Source: Candidatus Avelusimicrobium cornigerorum
Lineage (GTDB): Bacteria; Elusimicrobiota; Elusimicrobia; Elusimicrobiales; Elusimicrobiaceae
Direction of reading: 5' to 3'
Length of the DNA stretch: 29,578 bases
NCBI GenBank assembly: GCA_002309715.1
Contig: DBXW01000005.1
Span: 449,077 to 478,654 of the forward strand
A program made the position numbers and the translations under genes. The stretch's first letter is position 1; every line of letters begins with the position of its first letter. Positions 8,925 through 16,673 of the stretch are shown here, piece after piece. A model generated the notes under the pieces. The model was not told the DNA's origin, did not search any database, and worked only from the letters and a program-made list of their open reading frames with translations.

Positions 8925-8957
8925 AAAACACCCCGGGGTATTAGCCCGGGGTGTTTT
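8925..8957 (-). terminator. Strong intrinsic terminator of rpmH-jag operon
   Basis: Perfect 13-bp stem (8925-8937 with 8945-8957) with a CCCGGG core, 7-nt loop and T/A flanks, starting 17 nt after the jag stop. The stem ends are A on one side and T on the other, so it could work on either strand, but only the minus strand has a gene leading in. Confidence 0.85.
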
Positions 8958-8973
8958 TCTAATAACCAAAAAC

Positions 8974-10221
8974 TTATTTGGTTTGGGTAGAATCGTTAGA
9001 CACGCTGGCAAAAAGCGGCCCGCAATCACTCGTCGTGTTAGACGCATTTTGCGGAGCGTTTTCCGGCGTGTTGTTATTTACCGTTTGAGCGGCCGAATCA
9101 GTAGTTTCGGTTTTCGTTTCGGTCGGCACCGGTAACGTTTGGACCGTTTCTACAATGCTAGTTTGGGCTACCGTTACGTTGTTGTCGCAAACGCAGGTTT
9201 GCGTTACGGTTTTCACGGTGGCAGAAACAGCCGCCGGTTGCTCGTTAGCGGCGGTTATCGTTTCGGTAGACACATTATCTTGCGTGGTCGGTTTGTCTTC
9301 GCCAATAACGCCGGGCACAAAATCAGCAGGGGCTTTGTTTGTGTTTAGGAGTTCGGCTACTTTTTCCGTCGGGCGGAGAGTTACCTTACGCCATTTTCCT
9401 TCCCCTTCAGATGCGGTCGTTACATATTCGTTGCCTTCAATAGCGCGGTGGATATAGCGGCGCAGTTGTGCCGACATCGGGCGGAAACGGAACACGCTGT
9501 GCCCGCTCTTAATAAGCGAAATGCCTTTTTCAATTTCGGCGTTGAGTTTATCTTCCGCTTTGCGCCAATAGTTTTGCGTATCGGTAATGACCGATATCGG
9601 TTTATCAAAATGACGGCTTAACGCCAGCGTAGATAAGTATTGAATCGCTTCTAACGTTTTGCCTTCTTTGCCGATAACAACGGCCGGATGGTCGCAATCA
9701 AACGTCAGTAAAATGCGTTGTTGTTTTTCGTCCCACCAAGCGTTTAAATTTTCCACTTTTACGCCCATGTGCGTAAGCACTTGTTGTAAGTATTCTTTGG
9801 CTTCGTTCATGGGTGCTTGTAAGTTTTCCGGGATGACGGCGTTGCGGATTTCGTCACACGGTAAAAGTTGGGGCTCGTTGGCTTTAGGGGCTCTTTCGGC
9901 GCGCGGGATACGGATTTCCAAATCTTCCGTGCGGCGGCGCATTTGGCGGCGGCCGTGGCCGTTTTTGCGGCTGTTTCGCCCACCTTTACCCGATTTGCGT
10001 TTGGGGATGTCCATATAAATTTGGGCATCTAAATCGGCGGTGCTCCAGCGTTTGGCGCGAAGTTCTACAATGGCTTGTTTGGCGCCAATTCCCAAAAATC
10101 CTTTTTTGGGATGTTGTAAGATGGTAACTTCTACTTGGTCTCTGCGAAGGCCGAGTTTTCTTAAACCTTTAGTAATTGCGTCAGAAACTTCTTTGGCTTC
10201 AATTTTAATTTTAGTTGGCAT
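8974..10221 (-). CDS. jag: Jag/KhpB (SpoIIIJ-associated) RNA-binding protein with long Thr-rich tail
   Basis: Jag/KhpB-type proteins bind RNA and are encoded next to yidC; in several bacteria they act in cell elongation control. The 415-residue product has the Jag-N domain (residues 1-52, with KKGFLGIGAKQA), a very basic Arg/Lys-rich linker (70-100), a KH domain with the GKEG loop at 184-187, and an R3H domain containing RRYIH (about 254-258) and RKVTLRP. After about residue 295 comes a 120-residue tail rich in Thr, Val, Asn and Gln, which is not part of the usual family layout and gives the protein an unusual length. It follows yidC by 18 nt and ends the rpmH operon. Confidence 0.9.
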   Translation of the reverse strand: MPTKIKIEAKEVSDAITKGLRKLGLRRDQVEVTILQHPKKGFLGIGAKQAIVELRAKRWSTADLDAQIYMDIPKRKSGKGGRNSRKNGHGRRQMRRRTEDLEIRIPRAERAPKANEPQLLPCDEIRNAVIPENLQAPMNEAKEYLQQVLTHMGVKVENLNAWWDEKQQRILLTFDCDHPAVVIGKEGKTLEAIQYLSTLALSRHFDKPISVITDTQNYWRKAEDKLNAEIEKGISLIKSGHSVFRFRPMSAQLRRYIHRAIEGNEYVTTASEGEGKWRKVTLRPTEKVAELLNTNKAPADFVPGVIGEDKPTTQDNVSTETITAANEQPAAVSATVKTVTQTCVCDNNVTVAQTSIVETVQTLPVPTETKTETTDSAAQTVNNNTPENAPQNASNTTSDCGPLFASVSNDSTQTK

Positions 10222-10239
10222 AAATAATGTCGCTCCTTT

Positions 10240-11835
10240 TTAATTGGCTTTGCTTAGCCGGCGGTTGATAACTGTTTGGATGGCAAATGTAAGCAGACTA
10301 TTCGTCAGCCAGTACAACACAAGTCCGGACGGGAAGTTCATAAACAGCAGCGTAAATATCAACGGCATATATTTAAACATCGCCGCTTGTGCCGGGTCTG
10401 TACCGGCGGGCATAGAACTGCGCTGTTGAAAGAACATTACGGCGCCCATTAAGATAGGCAAGATATAGTACGGGTCTTTGGAAGACAAGTCCGTAATCCA
10501 GCCCACAAACTTAGCCCCGTGTAACGCCCACGACGTACGTAAGGCATTAAATAAGGCCAAGAAAATCGGTAACTGTATCAGTAACGGCAGACAGCCCGAA
10601 AGCGGATTGACGTTGTATTTACGATACAGATTTAAAGTTTCGCGGTTAAGAGATTGTGGGTCCCCTTTGTATTTTTCTTGAATACGTTTCATTTCCGGCT
10701 GAATCTTTTTCATCTGCGCGGCCGATTTTAATTGTATAACGGTAAAGCGCAGTAAAATCAGTTGGATAAGAACGGTCATCAAAATAATGGCTACCCCGTA
10801 GTTGCCCGTCCAAGAATAAAACCACTCTAACACGTTGCGGGCGAGTTTACCCAGCGCACCGAAGAAACCAAATTCAATGCTGCGTTCAAAATGATACGGC
10901 AGTTGCATAAACAGTTGGTAATCTTTCGGGCCGAAGTAAAAGTCCGACTCATACGAAAGAGATGCCCCGGGTGCAAGCGTTTCTCCCTTCATGGCAATCT
11001 TTAATTCGGGGCCTTTGATTTCCCCTTCGGATAGTCCAAAAAGTTTCTTTTGCGAGCCTACTTTCACACGCTCGGTATTTAGCGGCCCCGGAGTCCACCC
11101 TTGCGGAATAAGTACGGCTAAAAAGTAACGGTTTTCAATACCGGCCCACAACCAGGGTAACGTGGGTTGTTTGCTTTTTTGTTCAAAGGTTTCCAAGGTA
11201 GGTTTGCGCTTGTCCGATTCTTGCACTAAATAGACGGCTTTGGATTCGCGCTCGTTGTCTTTCATTTCGCTTTTTACCGTCGCTAATCCGGGACCGAAGT
11301 TCCATTTCCAATCGGTCAAGGTTACTTCGCGGGCGGTTTTATTATGAAAGGAAAGACTTAAGTGGTTTAACCCATTTTCGTGGAAGGTGTATGTTTTGCG
11401 CACGGACAAACCGGGGATAATATCTCCGGTTAGCGTAAGGGAATTTTGGGTGCGTGCATATTCGGTAAAATCCAATCCTTGCAAGGTGGCAAAATAGCCG
11501 TCACCTTCGTAAGGAGTCAAATCTACATCTCCCAAATCATCTTTGAATAAGTAAGTTTTAATTCCCCCGCCTTTGGAAGAAAAAGTCACATCCGCCTGCG
11601 GCAGATTTAAGGTAAACAATTCTTCCGGCTTGGGGGTTGGGTTTGTTTCTTTGGTTACAAACGAAGCCGTGTCTTGTGCGAGTTTAACGACACTTTGAGC
11701 GGCTTGTTCCTGTTGTTTGAGTTGCGCTTGGGCGGCCTGTTTGGCGGCACGTTCGCGCGGAATGACCACAAACTGGTTATAGCCGGTTATGAATAACAAG
11801 CATAACATCAGTATGGCCCAGAACTGTCTGTTCAT
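10240..11835 (-). CDS. yidC: Membrane protein insertase YidC
   Basis: YidC inserts and folds inner-membrane proteins alone or with SecYEG. The 531-residue product starts with an uncleaved membrane anchor (residues 4-24), then a Gln/Ala-rich linker and a large periplasmic P1 domain (about 70-320). The conserved insertase core follows (about 330-525): a membrane segment ending in RFTVIQLKS, the cytoplasmic helical hairpin with MKKIQPEMKRIQEKY, then PLLIQLPIFLALFNALR and the final membrane segments with FPSGLVLYW. The P1 domain is typical of diderm bacteria. AGAGGAG lies 5 nt before the ATG, and a small hairpin precedes it. Confidence 0.97.
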   Translation of the reverse strand: MNRQFWAILMLCLLFITGYNQFVVIPRERAAKQAAQAQLKQQEQAAQSVVKLAQDTASFVTKETNPTPKPEELFTLNLPQADVTFSSKGGGIKTYLFKDDLGDVDLTPYEGDGYFATLQGLDFTEYARTQNSLTLTGDIIPGLSVRKTYTFHENGLNHLSLSFHNKTAREVTLTDWKWNFGPGLATVKSEMKDNERESKAVYLVQESDKRKPTLETFEQKSKQPTLPWLWAGIENRYFLAVLIPQGWTPGPLNTERVKVGSQKKLFGLSEGEIKGPELKIAMKGETLAPGASLSYESDFYFGPKDYQLFMQLPYHFERSIEFGFFGALGKLARNVLEWFYSWTGNYGVAIILMTVLIQLILLRFTVIQLKSAAQMKKIQPEMKRIQEKYKGDPQSLNRETLNLYRKYNVNPLSGCLPLLIQLPIFLALFNALRTSWALHGAKFVGWITDLSSKDPYYILPILMGAVMFFQQRSSMPAGTDPAQAAMFKYMPLIFTLLFMNFPSGLVLYWLTNSLLTFAIQTVINRRLSKAN

Positions 11836-11852
11836 AAGAACTCCTCTATACC

Positions 11853-11870
11853 CCTAATCGGGTGATTAGG
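11853..11870 (-). other. Hairpin in the yidD-yidC spacer
   Basis: A perfect 7-bp inverted repeat (CCTAATC/GATTAGG, 4-nt loop) lies in the 67-nt gap between yidD and yidC, 5-6 nt before the yidC ribosome site. No T-tract follows, so it is not a terminator. It might be an mRNA processing or translation-tuning element, but I can show only the structure. Confidence 0.4.
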
Positions 11871-11902
11871 TAAGCGGGAGAGTCTCAGCCGGAAGGAAAA
11901 TT

Positions 11903-12139
11903 CTAGGGAACCGGGTCGTATCCGCCCGCGTGAAGCGGGTGGCATTTAAGTAAGCGCTTAACGGCCAGATAACTACCTTTGCACACGCCATGTTTGCAAA
12001 TGGCTTCTTTGGCATATTGGCTGCAAGTGGGTGTAAAACGACACACCCCGCGCGGCCCAAGCAACGGGCGCACAACCGCTATGATAATAGTTAACAGCCA
12101 AAGCGTCATTTTTTTGCCGTAAAGCGAAATTTTTTGCAT
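11903..12139 (-). CDS. yidD: Membrane protein insertion efficiency factor YidD
   Basis: YidD is a small membrane-associated protein that aids YidC-dependent insertion. The 78-residue product has a hydrophobic/amphipathic N-terminus and the diagnostic family core GVCRFTPTCSQYAKEA with its Cys pair, then KGSYLAVKRLLKCHPLHAGGYDPVP. It starts directly after the rnpA stop with no spacer and precedes yidC, the standard position. The first ten residues before MTLWLL may not be translated, since a second ATG lies at codon 11. Confidence 0.95.
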   Translation of the reverse strand: MQKISLYGKKMTLWLLTIIIAVVRPLLGPRGVCRFTPTCSQYAKEAICKHGVCKGSYLAVKRLLKCHPLHAGGYDPVP

Positions 12140-12520
12140 TTACTTTTTCCCTTTTGGTGCGGAAACGGAACTAAATAACGCGGCCTTACCGCATAGTGTC
12201 GTGAGCGCCAACTGCGCTGCTTGCACATTACTTAGTTGTGTGGCGTCTTTGGGACTGACCACTATATCCACCCCGGGTACTAAATTTTTCCGAATTTGTC
12301 TGAACGCTTCCCGCAGCAACCTTTTGGTGCGGTTTCGTAAAACCGCGGGTCCTAATTTTTTGGACACTACCACCGCAAACCGTGCCGGACGCTGGGCGTT
12401 TGTGTACCCATACCAGCATACAACCGAGTTGTATTTTAATTTTGTGCCGCCCAGGATAACACGTTCAAAATCGCGTTTTAAATGTAGGCGGCATTGGTGC
12501 GGCAGACCGTTAGGCTGCAT
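12140..12520 (-). CDS. rnpA: Ribonuclease P protein component
   Basis: RnpA is the protein subunit of RNase P, which removes 5' leaders from pre-tRNA; it binds the catalytic RNA. The 126-residue basic product has the usual N-terminal LKRDFERV, ARFAVVVSKKLGPAV and the signature RNRTKRLLREAFR (about residues 82-94). Its start lies 5 nt downstream of the rpmH stop, within the rpmH operon. No rnpB (the RNA subunit) was recognised in the window. Confidence 0.96.
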   Translation of the reverse strand: MQPNGLPHQCRLHLKRDFERVILGGTKLKYNSVVCWYGYTNAQRPARFAVVVSKKLGPAVLRNRTKRLLREAFRQIRKNLVPGVDIVVSPKDATQLSNVQAAQLALTTLCGKAALFSSVSAPKGKK

Positions 12521-12525
12521 AAAAC

Positions 12526-12663
12526 TTAGGCTCTGATTAATTCATGACGGCCTTTGGCTCTGCGAGCGCTGAGCACTCTGCGTCCGCCGGCGGTAGCCAT
12601 ACGGGCTCTAAAGCCAATGTGTTTAGCACGTCTTCTTTTGTTAGGTCTGTATGTCGGTAACAT
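12526..12663 (-). CDS. rpmH: 50S ribosomal protein L34
   Basis: The 45-residue, very basic product begins MLPTYRPNKRRRAKHIGF and continues with RMATAGGRRVLSARRAKGR, the L34 pattern (TYxPs-x-RR...HGFRxRM...GRxVLxxRRxKGR). It is the first gene of the rpmH-rnpA-yidD-yidC-jag unit. A TTGCAA-N17-TATAAT promoter lies about 100-125 nt upstream, giving a leader of about 90 nt. The usual divergent neighbour dnaA is not here; recO takes that place. Confidence 0.96.
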   Translation of the reverse strand: MLPTYRPNKRRRAKHIGFRARMATAGGRRVLSARRAKGRHELIRA

Positions 12664-12760
12664 ATGTCTTTATACGTTAATTCTGGCCCGGTAAACCGAA
12701 CTGGAAAAAACGTATCTCCTATAATTAATTTAAAAGGGTTTTGTAAAAAACCACTATCTT

Positions 12761-12789
12761 ATTATATATTTTCTTTACGGGCTTTGCAA
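12761..12789 (-). promoter_or_regulatory. rpmH operon promoter
   Basis: On the minus strand TTGCAA (12784-12789) is separated by 17 nt from TATAAT (12761-12766). This near-consensus site would start transcription near 12754, about 90 nt before rpmH. It overlaps the upstream side of the divergent recO control region. Confidence 0.75.
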
Positions 12790-12816
12790 AAAAATTATCA
12801 AGTGGGCCGGGTAATT

Positions 12817-12825
12817 TGCTATATT
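12817..12825 (+). promoter_or_regulatory. Extended -10 promoter of recO, probably leaderless
   Basis: TG-C-TATATT ends 6 nt before the recO ATG and no Shine-Dalgarno sequence is present between them. The predicted transcription start falls on or next to the start codon. Confidence 0.5.
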
Positions 12826-12831
12826 TATTAT

Positions 12832-13521
12832 ATGATATTTACAGACCAAGGGATTGTTTTGCTGCGTCAACCGTTCCGGGAAGCCGACCGCGTGCTTTCA
12901 ATTTACACACAAGAACATGGGCGAATTAACGTGCGTGTGCCCGGTGTAACGCGTCAAACCGGAAAGTTAAAAGCAATAAGTGAGCCGTTTGTCTGTGCGG
13001 ATATGCGTATCTACGTGCGACGCGGTGGTGTGATGGGAACGCTGACCGGTGGTAAAATTAACAGCGTTTTTCCGGCGGTGCACGGTGATTTGAAACGATT
13101 AGCCCTTGCGCTACACTTTTGCGAACTTATGCTGCGTTTAACCCCCTTGCATCAGCCCAGCCCCGGTAAATTTAATTTGCTGTATCAGGCTTTACGTGAC
13201 CTTAATGAACACGGTGCCAATCCGGCTTTTCAAGCGGCGTTTACGTTGCGGCTGATGGCTTTGGCCGGTTTTGGGTTGGATCACCCGGTGTTGCAAATTA
13301 CGCCGCAGTTTTGGCAGCGTATGCATGAGGACTCGTTTTCCAACCTTTTATTTAATGAGCCGCAGGATTTGTTGTTTTTGGCACGGTGTAATACCGTGTG
13401 CCGGCGGTTTCTCAACCAATATTTAACTTACCCCCTTCATACTACGGAAAATTTCCGCTTACAAAACGAAGAAATTTCAACCTTGCAAGAAACCGCGGCA
13501 GCGGCTTTGCCGATCCAATAG
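12832..13521 (+). CDS. recO: DNA repair protein RecO
   Basis: RecO binds single-stranded DNA and helps RecR load RecA at gaps in the RecFOR pathway. The 229-residue product begins with the OB-fold pattern MIFTDQGIVLLRQPFREADRV followed by IYTQEHGRINVRVPGV, and continues into an alpha-helical C-terminal domain. I start at the ATG at 12832, where similarity to RecO begins. The frame is open 56 codons further up, but that part has a non-family sequence. Two Cys at CNTVC near the C-terminus might be remnants of the zinc site seen in some RecO proteins. The gene is divergent from rpmH and followed 92 nt later by the ankyrin genes. Confidence 0.9.
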   Translation: MIFTDQGIVLLRQPFREADRVLSIYTQEHGRINVRVPGVTRQTGKLKAISEPFVCADMRIYVRRGGVMGTLTGGKINSVFPAVHGDLKRLALALHFCELMLRLTPLHQPSPGKFNLLYQALRDLNEHGANPAFQAAFTLRLMALAGFGLDHPVLQITPQFWQRMHEDSFSNLLFNEPQDLLFLARCNTVCRRFLNQYLTYPLHTTENFRLQNEEISTLQETAAAALPIQ

Positions 13522-13550
13522 TCCTATAGCGCAAGTAGGTCCAATAGCCC

Positions 13551-13579
13551 TTGTATCAAAAGGTAAAAATTTTTATAAA
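13551..13579 (+). promoter_or_regulatory. Promoter of first ankyrin gene
   Basis: TTGTAT (13551-13556), 17-nt spacer, TATAAA (13574-13579); a second TATAAT follows at 13581. The AAGGAGG ribosome site and the ATG lie about 30 nt downstream. Confidence 0.55.
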
Positions 13580-13613
13580 ATATAATAAAGAGTAATTTAA
13601 TAAGGAGGTAATT

Positions 13614-14726
13614 ATGAAAAAAGTAACTACTATTAGTTTAGCAGTAGCCGCTGTGTTAGTATGTGCGGCCGGGGCGCGTGTCGTTTCGGCAGCGGAACGG
13701 ACATCGTCTGAACAGGATTATAAAATTGTAAAGACCAACGACCAGGGGGAACCGTCGTGTTCACAGGAAGAAGCGTGGAAACCGAAGTTTATGAAAAGCA
13801 TTGACGGACGAAAAATAAACAAAACTTGTTACGATCCGGGATCCGTTGGACTTAATAACTGGAAACGGGCGGATGGCTCTTTTGATCGGTATATTTTTCA
13901 CGCATCCCCCCAATGCGCGTTTGAGGCTGCCAAAGAAGGAAATTTGGAACGGTTGCACGCGAGTATCCACAGTTCCAAAAATTTTCGCTTGGATATGGTA
14001 GATAAGTATGACCGAACGCTCTTGGTAGTCGCTATCCGTGGGCGCGGAGATGATAAACTTGCCCATCCGGCCGTAGTAAAGAAAATTTTGAACAATGTGC
14101 AAAAAAAGGCGGCCAAGTCCGGTAACCAGTGCGACCAACTTGTCTATGATGTTAAACGGTACGTTAACTGGCCGGATGTAAAAGGCCGTACCGCTTTGTG
14201 GTATGCTGCGGAAAAGGATAACGCCAAAATCATAAAGATATTGTTGGAAAACGGTGCGGAAGTAAATTTAGGCAATTTGCCGGATGACGTTTATCAAAGT
14301 ATGCAGAAGGAGAACGGTAAAAAGATTTTGAATTCCAAACGAAAAACGAAAGTTACCGTTTTGATGACAGCGGTTCAGCACGCCCAAAAGGATGATCCTA
14401 AAGTGGTTAATTTGTTGCTTGCCAAAGGCGCGGATGTGACCGCAGCCAGCGAAAAAGGCAATACGGCGCTTCATATGGCCGCTAAAAGAGGATATACCGA
14501 AATTGCCAAGGCACTGCTTAACGCCTGCCAGGATAAAGAAAAATGCTTAACCGCGCGCAACGAAAAACAGTTGACACCGTGGATGATGGCTAAAGTCAAT
14601 AAACAAGATGAGATGGCTGATTTCTTGAAGCAAGAGGCGGCAAAAGCCGGGCTTGAAATAACCGAGGCAGATACGAAAACGGCCAAAGAAATTTCGGCCT
14701 ATCAAACCAATGATAAAGAAGACTAA
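13614..14726 (+). CDS. Exported ankyrin-repeat protein (paralog 1)
   Basis: The 370-residue product has a signal peptide (positive MKK, hydrophobic core, probable cut after VVSA near residue 26), so it acts outside the cytoplasm. Residues 30-125 are unrecognised. Ankyrin repeats follow at about 129-165 (DKYDRTLLVVA), 187-216 (GRTALWYAAEKDNAKIIKILLENGAEV), 246-275, 280-310 (GNTALHMAAKRGYTEIAKALL) and a degenerate one at 315-340. Cys305 and Cys311 bracket an inter-repeat loop. AAGGAGG is perfectly placed before the ATG. Arginine codons are CGN in 14 of 15 cases. It is a paralog of the next gene, sharing the RYVN-FP/WP-D-GRTALWYA block. Ankyrins mediate protein binding; the partner is unknown. 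Confidence 0.85.
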   Translation: MKKVTTISLAVAAVLVCAAGARVVSAAERTSSEQDYKIVKTNDQGEPSCSQEEAWKPKFMKSIDGRKINKTCYDPGSVGLNNWKRADGSFDRYIFHASPQCAFEAAKEGNLERLHASIHSSKNFRLDMVDKYDRTLLVVAIRGRGDDKLAHPAVVKKILNNVQKKAAKSGNQCDQLVYDVKRYVNWPDVKGRTALWYAAEKDNAKIIKILLENGAEVNLGNLPDDVYQSMQKENGKKILNSKRKTKVTVLMTAVQHAQKDDPKVVNLLLAKGADVTAASEKGNTALHMAAKRGYTEIAKALLNACQDKEKCLTARNEKQLTPWMMAKVNKQDEMADFLKQEAAKAGLEITEADTKTAKEISAYQTNDKED

Positions 14727-14754
14727 CCGATAAGCGTATTTTCTTTGAAGAAAC

Positions 14755-14782
14755 TCCCCGGGCTATAAACCCGGGGATTTTT
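14755..14782 (+). terminator. Terminator after first ankyrin gene
   Basis: Stem TCCCCGGG/CCCGGGGA (8 bp, loop CTATAAA) followed by TTTTT, starting 28 nt after the stop codon. Its core differs by one base from the terminator behind the second ankyrin gene. Confidence 0.85.
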
Positions 14783-14825
14783 ATGTGTTGTGCCCCCAAG
14801 CAGGCTGGTTTTTTCAAATTCCCCC

Positions 14826-14854
14826 TTGTTTTTTTTAAGTTTGTTCTCTATAAT
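14826..14854 (+). promoter_or_regulatory. Promoter of second ankyrin gene
   Basis: TTGTTT (14826-14831), 17-nt spacer, TATAAT (14849-14854). AAAGGAGT lies 6-7 nt before the ATG at 14891. The gene therefore has its own promoter behind the terminator of paralog 1. Confidence 0.65.
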
Positions 14855-14890
14855 GTAAGAGTAAGTAACTTATTTTCAAAGGAGTCTCTT

Positions 14891-16600
14891 ATGAAAAAAT
14901 GGACAATGCTAGTAAGTGTAGCCGTAACGGCCGCTTTGTTGTTTTGTTTGGGCAATAATGTTTTGGCTCAACAGAAAAGTACTTCAAAAAAAAGCACTTC
15001 AAATAAAAGTACTTCAACTAGTGGTGCTAACAGTACTACTCAAAAGTATGCATTTCAGACTGGGACTGATGGGTACCGGGTGTATCCTGCCGGCGCATGC
15101 GAAGGAAAATGGACACATAGGCCAACTCGTAGAGAAGGAACAGATTCTACTAAAAATCAGGGAACAACTTTTAACACTACCGGTTTTTATGCCTATGAAC
15201 CCCTTAGATCGTACGGGGTTCCGTCTGTATATAAACGGGTTGAAGTCGGTCAGGTTATAGCATTAAAAAATGATATCACTAGGGGACGGGAGAATTCTCA
15301 AATTGATCCTGATGTAGCGGATAAATACGACACAACTCTTCTGACTTATGCTGCTTGGGGAAGAAGGAACGATCTTACGGCTGTTCTAAATGCAGTTTTA
15401 GATGTGATTAATACTGCTGCCCGAAATGCAAGAGGAAAAAATCCTTGTTTGCGTTTGCGTAACGATCCTAAGCGATATGTTAACTTTCCGGACTACTATG
15501 GTAGAACCGCTTTGTGGTATGCTGTAGATAGAAATCACGAAAACGTAGTAGGTATTTTGCTAAAAAATAATGCCGAAGTGGATTGGGAAAAGATTCCTCA
15601 AGATCTTAAAATCCAAATAATGAAAAATAAAGAGGACCATTTAACGGCGCCTAACGGGGCAACGTTACGTGAAGTAGATGTCAACGGAGCAAAAATGTTG
15701 GCTTTTGACAAAAGACCGGGTTATGGAATCACTATTCTGATGGCCGGTGCTAGACGGGGGAATCCTAACGTTGTTGCTGCGCTTTTGGCCGAAAATCCAA
15801 ATATTCTGGCTACAGATGATGCAGGAAGGACTGCTTTGGCCTATGCCATAGAGGAAAGGTATGCTACCGTGTTGGACCAGATGCTTTCTTATTGTTCTGA
15901 CATCGGGAAATTAGATAAATGCTTCAGTACGCTTGGGAAAGGGAATAATACATTGGTCTTGCAGGCCGTTGAAAAATTATTGCATCCGGATAGAATATCA
16001 GAATTAGATGTAAGAGAAGCAAAAGAGGAATCTATCGATATTGAATCTAAAAAAACTGAGAAAGAACGTGCCGCGCGGGAAGCGCGGAGTTTGGAAGTCC
16101 TTAAAAAGATTCTTGATAGAAAACCCCAAGATATCTTTAAGAAGGATATTAAAGACAACTTATCCGTGTTTGATAAACTTATAGACGGTAAAAAGGCAGA
16201 AGCGTTGGCCTATGCGTTGCAGAACGGTTGTTTTGATCAAGGGCGGTGCATAAACTATCGCGATGACCAAGGAAACACGCTTTTGATGCGTGCGGTGCAA
16301 AAAGCGGATATCAACACGGTAAATGCTATCTTGTCTGTACCGGTGGATGTTTTGGCGGTAAATAGACAAGGTATCAGTGCGCTTCATATGGCAGCAGCCG
16401 ACGGAAAATTGGATATGTTGCACACTATGCTCTGCAAATGCGGCGGTAGCCAATGTTTACAAAAATCGGCGGTTCAAGGCCGAACGCTAAAAGATGAGTT
16501 AATCGGTATGGCACAATCAAGAGGGCGGCAAAATGTAGTGGCCTTCTTGCAAAATCCGAATATTGTGTGTCCGCCACCTGCTGCTAACGTTCGCAGATAA
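14891..16600 (+). CDS. Exported ankyrin-repeat protein (paralog 2)
   Basis: The 569-residue product starts at the ATG behind AAAGGAGT; the frame is open further up but without a ribosome site. A signal peptide ends near VLA-QQ (residue 26), followed by a KSTSK/KSTSN/KSTST low-complexity repeat. Ankyrin repeats are visible at about 145-175, 200-235 (GRTALWYAVDRNHENVVGILL), 278-305, 311-340, 459-490 (GNTLLMRAVQ) and 492-520 (GISALHMAAADGKLDML). A charged, coiled-coil-like helix (375-412) divides the array. Cys pairs at 335/344, 447/453 and 517/522 bracket repeat loops. Arginine is AGA/AGG in 19 of 38 codons, very unlike paralog 1. Function unknown; protein binding in the envelope or outside the cell is the likely mode. 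Confidence 0.85.
   Translation: MKKWTMLVSVAVTAALLFCLGNNVLAQQKSTSKKSTSNKSTSTSGANSTTQKYAFQTGTDGYRVYPAGACEGKWTHRPTRREGTDSTKNQGTTFNTTGFYAYEPLRSYGVPSVYKRVEVGQVIALKNDITRGRENSQIDPDVADKYDTTLLTYAAWGRRNDLTAVLNAVLDVINTAARNARGKNPCLRLRNDPKRYVNFPDYYGRTALWYAVDRNHENVVGILLKNNAEVDWEKIPQDLKIQIMKNKEDHLTAPNGATLREVDVNGAKMLAFDKRPGYGITILMAGARRGNPNVVAALLAENPNILATDDAGRTALAYAIEERYATVLDQMLSYCSDIGKLDKCFSTLGKGNNTLVLQAVEKLLHPDRISELDVREAKEESIDIESKKTEKERAAREARSLEVLKKILDRKPQDIFKKDIKDNLSVFDKLIDGKKAEALAYALQNGCFDQGRCINYRDDQGNTLLMRAVQKADINTVNAILSVPVDVLAVNRQGISALHMAAADGKLDMLHTMLCKCGGSQCLQKSAVQGRTLKDELIGMAQSRGRQNVVAFLQNPNIVCPPPAANVRR
14975..15019 (+). repeat. 15-nt tandem repeat encoding KSTSx
   Basis: Three imperfect 15-nt units encode KSTSK, KSTSN and KSTST directly after the signal peptide of ankyrin paralog 2. 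It forms a flexible Ser/Thr/Lys linker, and copy number could vary in frame. Confidence 0.75.
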
Positions 16601-16629
16601 TCGTTGCAAATAGTTCTAACCAAAAACAT

Positions 16630-16659
16630 CCCCGGGCGATAAACCCGGGGAGTTTTTTT
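16630..16659. terminator. Bidirectional terminator between ankyrin paralog 2 and HAD gene
   Basis: Stem CCCCGGG/CCCGGGG (16630-16636 with 16644-16650, loop CGATAAA) followed by a T7 run on the plus strand. On the minus strand the stem is followed by ATGTTTTTG. It serves the convergent ankyrin and HAD genes. Confidence 0.85.
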
Positions 16660-16673
16660 CTAAATCACAACGG

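Noticed and set aside
12664..12831. Replication origin between rpmH and recO
   Set aside because: rpmH is often near oriC, but the gap is only 168 nt, has no TTATCCACA-type DnaA boxes that I can see, and dnaA/dnaN are not adjacent.
12664..12831. N-terminal extension of RecO
   Set aside because: The frame is open, but the 56 extra residues do not resemble RecO, and the rpmH promoter and recO -10 lie within it.
14783..14890. N-terminal extension of ankyrin paralog 2
   Set aside because: The ATG at 14891 has AAAGGAGT and begins a proper signal peptide; the upstream part spans the promoter.
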